Source: Alistipes sp.
GTDB taxonomy: Bacteria > Bacteroidota > Bacteroidia > Bacteroidales > Rikenellaceae
Length of the DNA stretch: 57,765 nucleotides
Assembly (NCBI GenBank): GCA_017410165.1
Contig: JAFQRH010000002.1
Span: 1 to 57,765, forward strand
Direction: 5' to 3'
Part shown: positions 8,033 through 17,161 of the stretch, one piece after another
Layout: the number at the start of each line of letters is the position of its first letter
How positions within the stretch are numbered: the first letter of the stretch is position 1
The notes under the pieces: generated by a model
The model's input: only the letters and a program-made list of their open reading frames with translations
Database searches by the model: none
Told to the model about the DNA's origin: nothing
Translations under genes and position numbers: made by a program

Positions 8033-10483
8033 ATGGTAAAAAACTTACTGAAAATGTTTATCTGCGCGCTGCTTATCGGTAGCGTGGCAGTAGCGTGTGG
8101 CGAAAATGGCAACACGGACGACAATGGTAACAACCAGGAGCAACCCGAAATTCCGGGCGTCGGTGACGGCGACGGCGAGGGCGGCGAAAACCCGGGCGAG
8201 GGTGGCGAAAACCCCGGCGAGGGCGGCGAAAACCCCGGCGAGGGTGGTGAAAACCCGGGCGAGGGTGGCGAAAACCCTGAACAGCCGGTAGAGCAGACTC
8301 CGGTCGATATCTACCCGAATATCCCGACCAAGGTTGTCTGCTACGAGAATAAGGTCGTAGCGTCGAACGAGGGTGTGTCGCTCGAAGTGACACAAATCAC
8401 CAACAACAACTTCGTCTTCGTGGCACGTCCGGGCGAGTTCGTGCAGTCGTACCGCCTCGACGTATTCCCATTGTGCCGCCTCTACAACGCTCTCTTCGAG
8501 CAGATGCGCACCGAGGGCAAGAGCGAGGCATCGGCACGCGATATAGACACGTGGATTCGCGACTTCGTCTTCAACTCGACGGGTGCCGGCGCATATACGT
8601 TCGACCCCGAGTCGCACCCCGACTACGCGGCGAAGGAGTTCGATTGGATGAATACCACCTACGCACAGGCACACGTTGTGCCTGATGCCGAGTATGCAAT
8701 CGTGGCTGTTGCCTGCTACGACAAGGCGGGTACGGACGATGGCGAGATGTCGATTTGCTACGTCAAGACGACGGCAGAGCCGCTCGTAGGCAATCCGCAG
8801 GTCGAAATCGACGTGCAGGTGAACTATCGCGCGATGCAGATTACGCACATCCCGAATGCCGATTGTAAGTATGTCTATCACTGGTGCTCGAACGAGGACG
8901 ACCTGATGCCGTACATCAACACCTACGGCGAGAAACTCTACATCGACTTTATGCGCCACACCATCGGCGACGCTATCGCGGCAGCCGATGCCGACAATCT
9001 GTGGTACTACCGCGATTTCGGCCAGAGCGCAAGTTCGGAGGTGCCGATTATGGCTACGGCTATCGCACTCGATGCCAACCAGACACCGGCAAAGCACTTC
9101 AATTCGAAGGTCTTCACGCTGCTCCCGATTCCGGAGACTCCGGTGGCAAGCGGCGAGATTAAGGTCGTGGAGGATAAGCTCGGTGCAAGTTACTTCTGGT
9201 ACGAATATACGATGGCGGAGAACACCCCTTATATGTTCTGGAAACCACTCACACGCCAGCAGGCGGAGTACTATCAGACACAGGCCTCCGAGACGGAACT
9301 CGCCGCATTGGCTCTCTCGCTCAACGAGGAGGGCTGGGGTTTGGTGAACAAGAACTACTCGTACGACGAGCAGACCGGCAAGTATGGCAAGATTTACACC
9401 GGTCGCGACGTCTGGTACGCATCACCTAATACGGAGTACGTCATCTGCTACACCGCCCGCAACCGCGTGCAGGAGCTCTCGCCGGTGCGTTTCTCCAAGC
9501 CATTCAGCACCAAGCCGCTCACGACCGACCGTCCGTCGGAGTGCGCATCGGATGCAGTGATGACCGTGACGGCAAAGGGCCGCACGAGCGCAACCGTGTC
9601 GTTCACCTACGACTTCGAGAAGCACGCAGGTGTCCGCTTCCAATATATCGAGCCGGTACTCGACGGTGCAGGTCAGCCGGATGCTTCGGCAAGCCGCGAG
9701 ACATTCATCTCGTACCTCGGCTTCGGTATGGCGGGCGATGCACAGGGTCTGACCGTAAATAATTGGCACGCCGACAATAGCGGCCACGACTCGTTCACGA
9801 TGGCGGGCCTGATGCCTGGCACGAAGTATCGCTTTGTGTATATGTGCGAGGATTGGAACGGTGTGGTTGGCGAGGTTAAGTTCGCCGAGGCGACCACCGA
9901 AGCAATCGTCGGCGGTAACAACCCTGTGGCAACAATCGACGCAACGGTCGAGGATGGCGTGGCAACATTCACCTTCACGGCAAACAGCGAGACCGAGAGT
10001 ATGCAGTATATGGTCGGCTCGGTCGATACGGACAACGACGTGCTCGGCATCAAACGTCTCGGCAACGAGAACTACTACACCGCCGAGGAGATGCTCGTTA
10101 AGTGGCGCACCGCCTGCATCAACCTCGGTATGCCGACCTACAACCTCTCGACTACGCTCAACCACGCTGCTAACGAGACGCTCGTAGCGCTCTGTCTGCC
10201 ATTTGGCGCAGGTGGCGTGCGCGGCGAGTTGGCATATAAGATTTGGGATGGCACGGCGTTCAAGACGCTCTCGGACTACTATCCGAACTACAAGCCGGCA
10301 GCCATCGCAGGCAACTACGTGATGGCTCCACAGCAGAGCACCGCAGCCGTTCACGCTTCGCAGTTGAAGCCGTCGAAGCAGCCACAGCAGCAGGTGCGCC
10401 CGAAGAGCGAGGTCATCGAGCGTTACGTGTTGGTCGATATGCACCGACTCGGCAAGCATCCGCTCGCCACGATGCGCAAGTAG
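8033..10483 (+). CDS. large surface lipoprotein with GEGGENP stalk repeats
   Basis: 816 residues. Lipoprotein signal ending VAVAC (C22), then a flexible acidic stalk containing five seven-residue GEGGENP repeats (residues 48-82). The body appears to hold several beta-sandwich repeats of the fibronectin III or BACON kind (for example regions beginning VEIDVQVNY, GEIKVVEDK and AVMTVTAKG), but I cannot name a family. The C-terminus is Gln/Lys-rich and basic. It follows the Omp28 gene by 39 bases on the same strand and is most likely part of the same surface assembly. Function unknown. Confidence 0.75.
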   Translation: MVKNLLKMFICALLIGSVAVACGENGNTDDNGNNQEQPEIPGVGDGDGEGGENPGEGGENPGEGGENPGEGGENPGEGGENPEQPVEQTPVDIYPNIPTKVVCYENKVVASNEGVSLEVTQITNNNFVFVARPGEFVQSYRLDVFPLCRLYNALFEQMRTEGKSEASARDIDTWIRDFVFNSTGAGAYTFDPESHPDYAAKEFDWMNTTYAQAHVVPDAEYAIVAVACYDKAGTDDGEMSICYVKTTAEPLVGNPQVEIDVQVNYRAMQITHIPNADCKYVYHWCSNEDDLMPYINTYGEKLYIDFMRHTIGDAIAAADADNLWYYRDFGQSASSEVPIMATAIALDANQTPAKHFNSKVFTLLPIPETPVASGEIKVVEDKLGASYFWYEYTMAENTPYMFWKPLTRQQAEYYQTQASETELAALALSLNEEGWGLVNKNYSYDEQTGKYGKIYTGRDVWYASPNTEYVICYTARNRVQELSPVRFSKPFSTKPLTTDRPSECASDAVMTVTAKGRTSATVSFTYDFEKHAGVRFQYIEPVLDGAGQPDASASRETFISYLGFGMAGDAQGLTVNNWHADNSGHDSFTMAGLMPGTKYRFVYMCEDWNGVVGEVKFAEATTEAIVGGNNPVATIDATVEDGVATFTFTANSETESMQYMVGSVDTDNDVLGIKRLGNENYYTAEEMLVKWRTACINLGMPTYNLSTTLNHAANETLVALCLPFGAGGVRGELAYKIWDGTAFKTLSDYYPNYKPAAIAGNYVMAPQQSTAAVHASQLKPSKQPQQQVRPKSEVIERYVLVDMHRLGKHPLATMRK
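8174..8278 (+). repeat. 21-bp in-frame tandem repeat, five copies
   Basis: Five adjacent 21-bp units encode GEGGENP in the lipoprotein stalk. Units differ only at third codon positions, so copy number could change by slippage without breaking the frame. Confidence 0.9.
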
Positions 10484-10496
10484 GCGACAAATACAG

Positions 10497-10564
10497 GTCG
10501 GCGACATATATTTTTATTAAATGGTAAAGACAAAGTCGGCGACATATATTAAATGGTAAAGACA
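10497..10564. repeat. two-copy direct repeat of about 30-36 bp in the intergenic region
   Basis: GTCGGCGACATATATT...AAATGGTAAAGACA occurs at 10497-10532 and, six bases shorter, at 10535-10564. It lies between two lipoprotein genes of the same strand. A later GCGCG/CGCGC pair (10670-10690) forms another weak palindrome. Possible roles are mRNA processing or nothing at all. Confidence 0.6.
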
Positions 10565-10711
10565 GGATGGCATAGACGGGGTTGTCCGCAGTGGCAACCA
10601 TAGATATATGACACACATCTTTTTTTTAACAGTCCGGTAAATCAGGAACCGGCAAATATTTTACTCGGGGCGCGTGCCTGATTCGCGCGACCCAACAAAA
10701 AGTTTATTTCT

Positions 10712-13700
10712 ATGAAAAACTTTTATGTAAATTTGAAGGCAGTGGTTTGTACACTCGTCGGCGCAACGATGCTCTTCGCATCGTGTGGTCACGATCCGTA
10801 CGATGACACCGAACTGCGCAACGAGATTGCAAACCTTTTTGCAAAGGTTGATGCACTCGAAAAGAAACTCAGCGAAGAGGTTAATGCGTTGAAGACTCTC
10901 ATCGAGACCGCACAGGCAAACCTCTCGGCAGAGATTAACTCGAAGACGGTCGTAACGTCGGCTACCCAGAAAGAGGATGGCACGTGGGAGATTATCCTCT
11001 CGACCGGCGAGAAGATCACCGTACATCCGAAGTTCGTCCCTACTCCACAGGAGCCGGAGAAGAACGAGGGTTGTATCACCGTTGTTGAGGAGGGTGGCGT
11101 TTACTATTGGGCTATCATCACCAATGGTACTGCAACTGCTCTGCTCGACAAGGATGGCAACAAGGTGGCTATCACGCACAACGACCAGCCACTCTTCACG
11201 TTCGACAGCGCAACCGGCGAGGTTAAGGTGTCGGTTGATGGCGGCGCAACGTGGGTAATCGTTGAGAAGGCAGCCGAGGAGGAGACAGAGGAGCCAACCT
11301 GCATCTTCACGGGTGTTGTCGATGGCAAGAACGCTATCGAGTTCACACTCGCTGACGGCAGCGTTATCTCGATTCCGAAGGCAGAGGAGATCGATTTCGG
11401 CGTTCAGGCAGGTAAGACGTTCGTCAAGCCGGGCGAGAGCGTAGAGGTTAAGCTCACCGCAAAGAACATCGACGATTTGACCGTTATCGCAAAACCTGAG
11501 GGTTGGAAGGCAAGCATTCTCGACAAGGTGCTGACCATTACTGCTCCTGCACAGGAGGCAATCGACAACGGCTCGGCAGAGTTGGAGGGTGCCGTTAAGA
11601 TTCACGCAGCAGGTGGCGACGGCAAGTGTATGGTAGGTAAGGTTATCGTTTCGGCTTCGGACGCTTCGCTCTCGTTGGAGGTAAGCGGCGACGTGCTGAC
11701 CATCTACAACAATGTGATAACCGAGGGCTGGTGGGGTCCACAGCTCGCTCCTGCACTCTACGGTATCTCGGAGGCAGACGCCTTCTCGGCTGATGCTATC
11801 GCAAAGGGTATGAACGACTACACGCTCGAAGCTTTGCAGTGCTACGAGCAGGTTGGTACCAACTCGGTTAAGGCACTCTACAACCAGATGATTGCCAAGA
11901 TTTATGACGAGGCGAGCTGGGTTGAGGTTCCTGCCGGCAAGTCGTATGTAATCTGGGCTATCTCGCAGTCGGGCGACTACGACCACGTTTACACCGGCGA
12001 GGAGGTTGTTTACACCATTGTTACCCCTCCATACCTCACCTTCACCGAGACGCTCGTAGCGTTCAACGCCATAGAGTTCACTGTTGAGGCAGGTGGTTAC
12101 GACAGCTATATATATGGTTCGATGAAGGGCACCCTCGAAGAGGCAAAAGAGCAGCTCAATTGGTCGTTCACCGATTGGAAGGACGGTTGGGGCACGTTCG
12201 GTGCGCAGACTACCGACATCAACTTCTCGGGTAGCGTTATGGACTTCAACTTTATGGGTTATGATCAGACGATCACCCCGGGTTCGAGTTATGTAGCATT
12301 CGTTTTGCCGATGCTCGCTGACAAGCCAATCGCAGAGTACAAGATGGAGGATATCGTATTCTTCTCGGCAAGCTCGGCTCCGCTCGCAGCGGGTGGTTCG
12401 GCAACGCTGACCATCACTCCACGAGAGATTACCTTCACGACTGTCGATGTTGAGATTATCGGTTCGGACAATACGACGATGATCTTCGCTGCTCCGCTCA
12501 CCGAGGGCGAGATGGCACAGTACAAGACCGACGACGAGTTGCTCGAATACGTTATCGCATACTGCAACGAGTACGGTCAGATTCAGCTTGGCAACAAGGG
12601 CGAGGCATTTGTTTCGTCGCTTGCTCCGGGCGAGAGCGCATACATCGCTGCTATCGCAGTTGATGAGGCGGGTAAGTACAGCACGCTCTACAAGGAGAAG
12701 TTCACTACGAAGGCCATTTCGTTCAACGAAGCTTTGAAGGTTAAGATTGACGAGCAGGCATCGAAGGTTGATGTCGCATCGGCAGCAATCAAGGTTACGG
12801 CCGAGGGTGGCACGCCGGTTAAGTATCGTTACGTTGCAACCGAGACCGGTGGCTACTATTGGAAGAACTCGCTCGGCAGCAATGTTTCGACCGCAGAGGG
12901 TAAGATGGCTCTCGAAACCAGCTACTACATCAAGGATATCGCTGTTGACGCACTTGTTGATGGTTGCATCCAGCTCACAGGCCTCGAAACCGGCACAGAG
13001 TACATTATCGTAGTTATGGCATTTGGCGAGGATGGTATGCCATCGCGCGCAACATCGTACACCTTCACTCCATCGCTTCCGGAGTATCCGGTTATTCGCT
13101 CGAACAACGATGCATACGCGGCTGCTAAACCGTCTTACGACGTGACTGTAAAGTGGAATGCAGACTATGGTCGCTTCGATGTTGATTGCGCTGTAACTCC
13201 TGCTGCCGGCACCGTTAAGTATTGGGTTGCTGTTCTTGACGAGGAGTTCCTCACAGCGGATGCCCCTGTAAAGGATGCTATCGACTACCTCTTGATTAAG
13301 GAGGGTCAGTACTATGGTAGCAAGTCGTTCACTGCGGCTGCAACCTACTCGGGCAACACTTACGACACGAAGGCAAGCGTATGGATTACGTGGACCGATG
13401 CCGAGGGTAACTACTACCAGTGCATCAGCGAGCGCATCTTCCCTACACCGATTGCAAAGGACGCCGACGCTTGGAAGACATCGCAGCCAACCATCACCGC
13501 TACGTTGGTTGATGAGGCAGACGGCAGCAAGACGTTGAACTACACCGTAACTCCTGGTGCAGGCGTAACGAATATGTGGATCTATACTCACCCGGGCGAG
13601 CTCTACTACAGTGAGGATACCACAACGTTTATGGTTATGCTCAACCCGGAGAGCGTTCAGAGCGCAACTGCATACACCGGCAGCAAGATCGAGGTAACGG

Positions 13701-13777
13701 AGAGTGCTGTTGTTGCAGTAACCTGGACCGACGCTGAGGGCAACATCTACACTCACAAGAAGAGCACCGACCAATAA
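10712..13777 (+). CDS. DUF4988 domain surface lipoprotein with beta-sandwich repeats
   Basis: 1021 residues. Lipoprotein signal ending FASC (C25), then YDDTELRNEIANLFAKVDALE, a heptad-like coiled coil (about 31-77) followed by a segment with DGTWEIILSTGE and YYWAIITNG; together these are typical of DUF4988 proteins of Bacteroidales. After about residue 230 come a BACON-like region and several fibronectin III-like modules (with GTEYIIVVMAFGEDG and WTDAEGN, the latter occurring twice). Codon choice leans towards GTT/GCT/AAG more than the preceding genes, which may reflect high expression. A strong terminator follows, so the cluster ends here. Ligand unknown; glycan or protein binding on the cell surface is a guess. 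Confidence 0.8.
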   Translation: MKNFYVNLKAVVCTLVGATMLFASCGHDPYDDTELRNEIANLFAKVDALEKKLSEEVNALKTLIETAQANLSAEINSKTVVTSATQKEDGTWEIILSTGEKITVHPKFVPTPQEPEKNEGCITVVEEGGVYYWAIITNGTATALLDKDGNKVAITHNDQPLFTFDSATGEVKVSVDGGATWVIVEKAAEEETEEPTCIFTGVVDGKNAIEFTLADGSVISIPKAEEIDFGVQAGKTFVKPGESVEVKLTAKNIDDLTVIAKPEGWKASILDKVLTITAPAQEAIDNGSAELEGAVKIHAAGGDGKCMVGKVIVSASDASLSLEVSGDVLTIYNNVITEGWWGPQLAPALYGISEADAFSADAIAKGMNDYTLEALQCYEQVGTNSVKALYNQMIAKIYDEASWVEVPAGKSYVIWAISQSGDYDHVYTGEEVVYTIVTPPYLTFTETLVAFNAIEFTVEAGGYDSYIYGSMKGTLEEAKEQLNWSFTDWKDGWGTFGAQTTDINFSGSVMDFNFMGYDQTITPGSSYVAFVLPMLADKPIAEYKMEDIVFFSASSAPLAAGGSATLTITPREITFTTVDVEIIGSDNTTMIFAAPLTEGEMAQYKTDDELLEYVIAYCNEYGQIQLGNKGEAFVSSLAPGESAYIAAIAVDEAGKYSTLYKEKFTTKAISFNEALKVKIDEQASKVDVASAAIKVTAEGGTPVKYRYVATETGGYYWKNSLGSNVSTAEGKMALETSYYIKDIAVDALVDGCIQLTGLETGTEYIIVVMAFGEDGMPSRATSYTFTPSLPEYPVIRSNNDAYAAAKPSYDVTVKWNADYGRFDVDCAVTPAAGTVKYWVAVLDEEFLTADAPVKDAIDYLLIKEGQYYGSKSFTAAATYSGNTYDTKASVWITWTDAEGNYYQCISERIFPTPIAKDADAWKTSQPTITATLVDEADGSKTLNYTVTPGAGVTNMWIYTHPGELYYSEDTTTFMVMLNPESVQSATAYTGSKIEVTESAVVAVTWTDAEGNIYTHKKSTDQ

Positions 13778-13800
13778 TCGGCAAGCACTTCAATAACCCG

Positions 13801-13841
13801 CAAGGGCATTCAACCACAAGGTTGGATGCCCTTGTTGTTTT
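13801..13841 (+). terminator. strong rho-independent terminator after the surface cluster
   Basis: A 15-base stem (13801-13815 with 13820-13834, one mismatched pair) around an ACAA tetraloop, followed by TTGTTTT. It closes the plus-strand cluster that starts with the TlpA-like gene. Confidence 0.92.
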
Positions 13842-14166
13842 AGGGGGGGGTGAGGGAGTTTAGGGAGTTTAAGGAGTTTAAGGAGTTTAGGGAGTTTAAG
13901 GAGTTTAGGGAGTTTGGGGGGGGGTTAGGGAGTTTAGGGAGATTAAGGAGTTTAAGGAATTTAGGGAGTTTAGGGAGTTTAAGGAGTTTAGCGGTTTATA
14001 CCTCTACCATCCCTAAATTCCCTAAATTCTCTAAATTCTCTAAATTCCCTTTGAAAAGAAAAGGTCAAATAAGGTCAAATAATGTCGGGTCGGGTTTAGC
14101 AAGCCGGTTGCCAGTGGGGCCGCCAATCCCTAAATTCTCTAAATTCCCTAAACTCCCTAAACCCCT
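13841..14166. repeat. AGGGAGTTT-type palindromic repeat element, locus B
   Basis: About 150 bases of plus-strand AGGGAGTTT/AAGGAGTTT nonamers with two G-runs (G8 near 13843 and G9 near 13916), then the core GCGGTTTATACCTCTACCAT, then reverse-complement nonamers. A copy of the 77-bp GGTCGGGTTT unit of locus A follows at 14088-14165. The core recurs in the opposite orientation in locus C. The element fills the gap between two convergent transcription units; no gene is supported here. Confidence 0.85.
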
Positions 14167-14220
14167 AAAAAAGAAACTCTTGTGCCAAGCCCTTGTGCCG
14201 AGCCCCTACCAAGTCCTCTC

Positions 14221-16053
14221 CTACGCCAAGCTCTGCATCTCGATTAGGCGGGCGTAGATGCCGCCGCGAGCGATGAGTTCGTCGTGCGTACCCTGCTCGG
14301 CGATGCGACCCTCGTCGATGACGATAATCTTATCGGCGTGGTGGATGGTGCTCAATCGGTGGGCGATGACCACCGACGTACGACCCTTCAAGAGGCGCGT
14401 GAGTGCATCCTGCACGAGTTTTTCGCTCTCGGTGTCGAGGGCCGAGGTTGCCTCGTCGAGGATGAGGAACTCCGGATTTTTCAACACGGCACGTGCGATG
14501 CTCAACCTCTGACGCTGGCCGCCCGACAACTTTGTACCTCGGTCGCCGATATTTGTTTCGTAGCCCTCCGGCGATGTCTCGATAAACGAGTGGGCGTTTG
14601 CCACGCGGGCGGCGGCGATGATTTCGTCGCGCGTTGCGCCCTGCTTGCCGAGTGCTATGTTGTTGGCAATGGTGTCGTTAAAGAGGACGGTCTCCTGCGA
14701 TACGACGCTGATATGGCGGCGGAGCGACTCTTGCGAGAAGTCGCCAATTGGTGTGCCGTCGATAAGGATTTCGCCCGAGGTTGCCTCGTAGAAGCGCGGC
14801 ATAAGCTCGCTGAGTGTCGATTTTCCGCCACCCGACGGGCCGACCAGAGCGACCGTTTCGCCCTTGCGAATCTCGAACGATATGTTGTGCAGCACTTCAC
14901 GCTCGCCGTCGTACGAGAAGCAGACGTTGCGGAACTCGATGCGCTCGCGCAGACCCTCGAACTCGCGGGCATCTGCCACGTCTTGAATCTCGCTGCGGGC
15001 GTCGATGACCGAGAAGATACGTTCGCCGGCAGCCACACCCTGATTTATGTTGGCGAATTGGTCGATAAATGCGCGTACCGGGCGGGTGATTTGCGAGAAG
15101 GCGGCGATAAAGGCGATGAAGCCGGCTGCGCTCATCGAGCCCTTCATCACCAGCGAGCCACCGAACACAAGCACGACAGCGACCGCCGTAATGCCGAGAA
15201 ATTCGCTCATCGGCGATGCCAACTGCTGGCGGCGAGCCATCCACAGCAACAGGCGCGACAGGTCGGCGTTCAGTGTGCGGAATTTTGCCTTTATGTAGTC
15301 GGTTGCCGTGTAGGTCTTGATGATTTTGATGCCGCCGAGCGACTCGTCGAGCACACTCACGAGGTCGCCCATACGCTCCTGCGAGCGACTTGCCGGATGG
15401 CGCAGACGCTTGACGATGCCGCCGACAATCAGACCCACAATCGGCAGGAACAGCACGGCAAACAGTGCGAGCTCCCACGAAATTTTGAGCATCAGCACCA
15501 AGTAGCCGATGATAAGAAACGGCTCGCGGAATGCCACCTGCAACGTGTTGGTGATGCAGAACTGCACCATCATAACGTCCGACGTAATCTTCGATATGAT
15601 GTCGCCCTTGCGTTGTTCGCTGAAATAGCCGACGTTCATATCGACGATGTTGTTGAACATATCGTTACGCATCCTCTGCAACGACGTGGTGCGCAGCGAC
15701 TCAACCGTGTATGCGCTCAAATAGCGGAACAGGTTGCTGAGCAGGTTGGCTGCGATGACAATCACCGAGAGCAGCGCGAGGATATACGTCATTCGGAACT
15801 CCTCGCCGAAGAGCATCGTGTAGAGGTAGTTGAGCCACTCGCCGAGTGCCTGCTCGTTGAGCGACACGGCGGGCATTGTGTGGGTTGGTGTGAAGGTGTA
15901 GCCGGCATCGAACATCGTGTTGAGAATCGGGATAATCAACGCATAGGTGAGCGTGTTGAAAATCGCGTGCAGAGCCGCAAAGAAGAAGTACGGCACGGCA
16001 TATCGTTCGATGGGCTTTGCAAACCCCAAAAGTCGTATGTAGGTTTTGAGCAT
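14221..16053 (-). CDS. ABC exporter half-transporter (MsbA-like, fused permease and ATPase)
   Basis: 610 residues. N-terminal half has the six-helix exporter membrane domain; the C-terminal half is the ATPase with Walker A GPSGGGKST, signature LSGGQRQRLSIARA, Walker B FLILDEATSAL and the H-loop in IAHRLST. Such proteins work as dimers in the inner membrane; the MsbA branch moves lipid A or other lipids, but related exporters move drugs or peptides and the substrate cannot be set from sequence. It lies 45 bases after the DHH phosphoesterase gene on the same strand and is probably co-transcribed with it. Confidence 0.92.
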   Translation of the reverse strand: MLKTYIRLLGFAKPIERYAVPYFFFAALHAIFNTLTYALIIPILNTMFDAGYTFTPTHTMPAVSLNEQALGEWLNYLYTMLFGEEFRMTYILALLSVIVIAANLLSNLFRYLSAYTVESLRTTSLQRMRNDMFNNIVDMNVGYFSEQRKGDIISKITSDVMMVQFCITNTLQVAFREPFLIIGYLVLMLKISWELALFAVLFLPIVGLIVGGIVKRLRHPASRSQERMGDLVSVLDESLGGIKIIKTYTATDYIKAKFRTLNADLSRLLLWMARRQQLASPMSEFLGITAVAVVLVFGGSLVMKGSMSAAGFIAFIAAFSQITRPVRAFIDQFANINQGVAAGERIFSVIDARSEIQDVADAREFEGLRERIEFRNVCFSYDGEREVLHNISFEIRKGETVALVGPSGGGKSTLSELMPRFYEATSGEILIDGTPIGDFSQESLRRHISVVSQETVLFNDTIANNIALGKQGATRDEIIAAARVANAHSFIETSPEGYETNIGDRGTKLSGGQRQRLSIARAVLKNPEFLILDEATSALDTESEKLVQDALTRLLKGRTSVVIAHRLSTIHHADKIIVIDEGRIAEQGTHDELIARGGIYARLIEMQSLA

Positions 16054-16098
16054 CGGTCTGTGTTCTCGGAATAGGTTTGACGGATTGTTGCGGAGGGG

Positions 16099-17124
16099 TT
16101 AGACGAGGCCCTCTTCGTGGTATTCGTTCACCGACTCGATATAGTGGCGAATGGTCTCGTCCATCGAGACGAACGACTTGCCGCCGGCAGCGTTTCGGTG
16201 GCCGCCACCGTTGAAGTAGCGACGGGCGAAGGTGTTCACATCCACCTCGCCACGCGAGCGCAACGATACACGGATGAAGCCATGCTGCTCGGTGAACATT
16301 GCCGACATACGCATCTTCTTGACCGTCAGCGGATAGTTCACAAAACCCTCGTTGTCGCCCTGCTGGAACCAATAGCGACGCATCTCCTCCTCGGTGAGCG
16401 ACATATATGCGACGGTACCTTTGATGAGGGTCTTCATCTTGCGGTTGATGACGTAGCCGAATAATCGGGCGCGACCCTCGGTGAACGAGTTATAGACGTT
16501 GTTGTATATCTGCGGAATGTCGATTCCCGTCTCGCACAGCGTGGCAACGGCACGGAAGAGTTCGGGTGTGAGTGCCGAGAATGCGAAGTTGCCCGTGTCG
16601 GTTATCATTCCGACGTATAGTTGTGTGGCGATGGTCTGCGTAAAGACCGTCTTGCCGTACATAGCGTCGAGGATGCAATAGACCACAAATGCGGTGCTCG
16701 ATGCCTCGGGGTGCGAGAACATCACATCGAAACCCTCCTCCGGCGAGAGGTGGTGGTCGATAAGCACGCGCTTTGCCGAGTGGTTTGCCTTGATTGCCTC
16801 GCCGAGGTTTTCCAGACGCGAGATGGCGTTCATATCGGCGCAGATGATAATCTCTGCCTCGCCAATCGCCCTCTCGGCACGCCCCTCCTCGTCGAGCGAG
16901 TGGACAATGACGCGCTCCAACGACGGAATCCATTTCAGGTAGTATGGGTAGCGATTCGGAACGATGCACGTTACGCTATGCCCTTTTTGTTGCAACACCT
17001 CTGCCAACGCCAACGACGAGCCGAGCGCATCGCCATCGGGGTTGGTGTGCGACACGATGACAATCTTTTTAGGGCCATTCAACAGCCCTTGCAGTTGCTC
17101 TATATGTTCTGTGGAGATATTCAT
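16099..17124 (-). CDS. DHH/DHHA1 phosphoesterase, NrnA-like (oligoribonuclease / pAp phosphatase)
   Basis: 341 residues. DHH domain motifs in order: SHTNPDGDALGSS, a metal Asp in CADMNAISR, LIDHHLSPE, and TDTGNFAFSA; the C-terminal DHHA1 domain has the substrate-binding GGGHRNAAGG. NrnA-type enzymes degrade very short RNAs and 3'-phosphoadenosine 5'-phosphate in the cytoplasm. The -7 promoter element ends only five bases before the ATG, so the message may be nearly leaderless. The ABC exporter follows 45 bases downstream. Confidence 0.9.
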   Translation of the reverse strand: MNISTEHIEQLQGLLNGPKKIVIVSHTNPDGDALGSSLALAEVLQQKGHSVTCIVPNRYPYYLKWIPSLERVIVHSLDEEGRAERAIGEAEIIICADMNAISRLENLGEAIKANHSAKRVLIDHHLSPEEGFDVMFSHPEASSTAFVVYCILDAMYGKTVFTQTIATQLYVGMITDTGNFAFSALTPELFRAVATLCETGIDIPQIYNNVYNSFTEGRARLFGYVINRKMKTLIKGTVAYMSLTEEEMRRYWFQQGDNEGFVNYPLTVKKMRMSAMFTEQHGFIRVSLRSRGEVDVNTFARRYFNGGGHRNAAGGKSFVSMDETIRHYIESVNEYHEEGLV

Positions 17125-17129
17125 AGGTG

Positions 17130-17137
17130 CAAAGATA
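17130..17137 (-). promoter_or_regulatory. -7 promoter element for the DHH phosphoesterase gene
   Basis: TATCTTTG on the minus strand, an exact TAnnTTTG match, ending five bases before the ATG. This implies a leader of only a few bases or none. No clear -33 element is seen. Confidence 0.6.
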
Positions 17138-17161
17138 GTAAAAAAATCATAAAGCGAACCA

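Noticed and set aside
13850..14257. Open frame coding for EFREFKEFKEF-type repeats
   Set aside because: It is only the nonamer repeat of locus B read as protein; it runs into the convergent ABC exporter gene.
14284..16074. Long plus-strand frame (about 600 codons) opposite the ABC exporter, and similar long antisense frames opposite the DUF4988 and beta-galactosidase genes
   Set aside because: These are shadows caused by biased codon use in the real genes on the other strand; their residues are Arg/His/Val-rich without domains.
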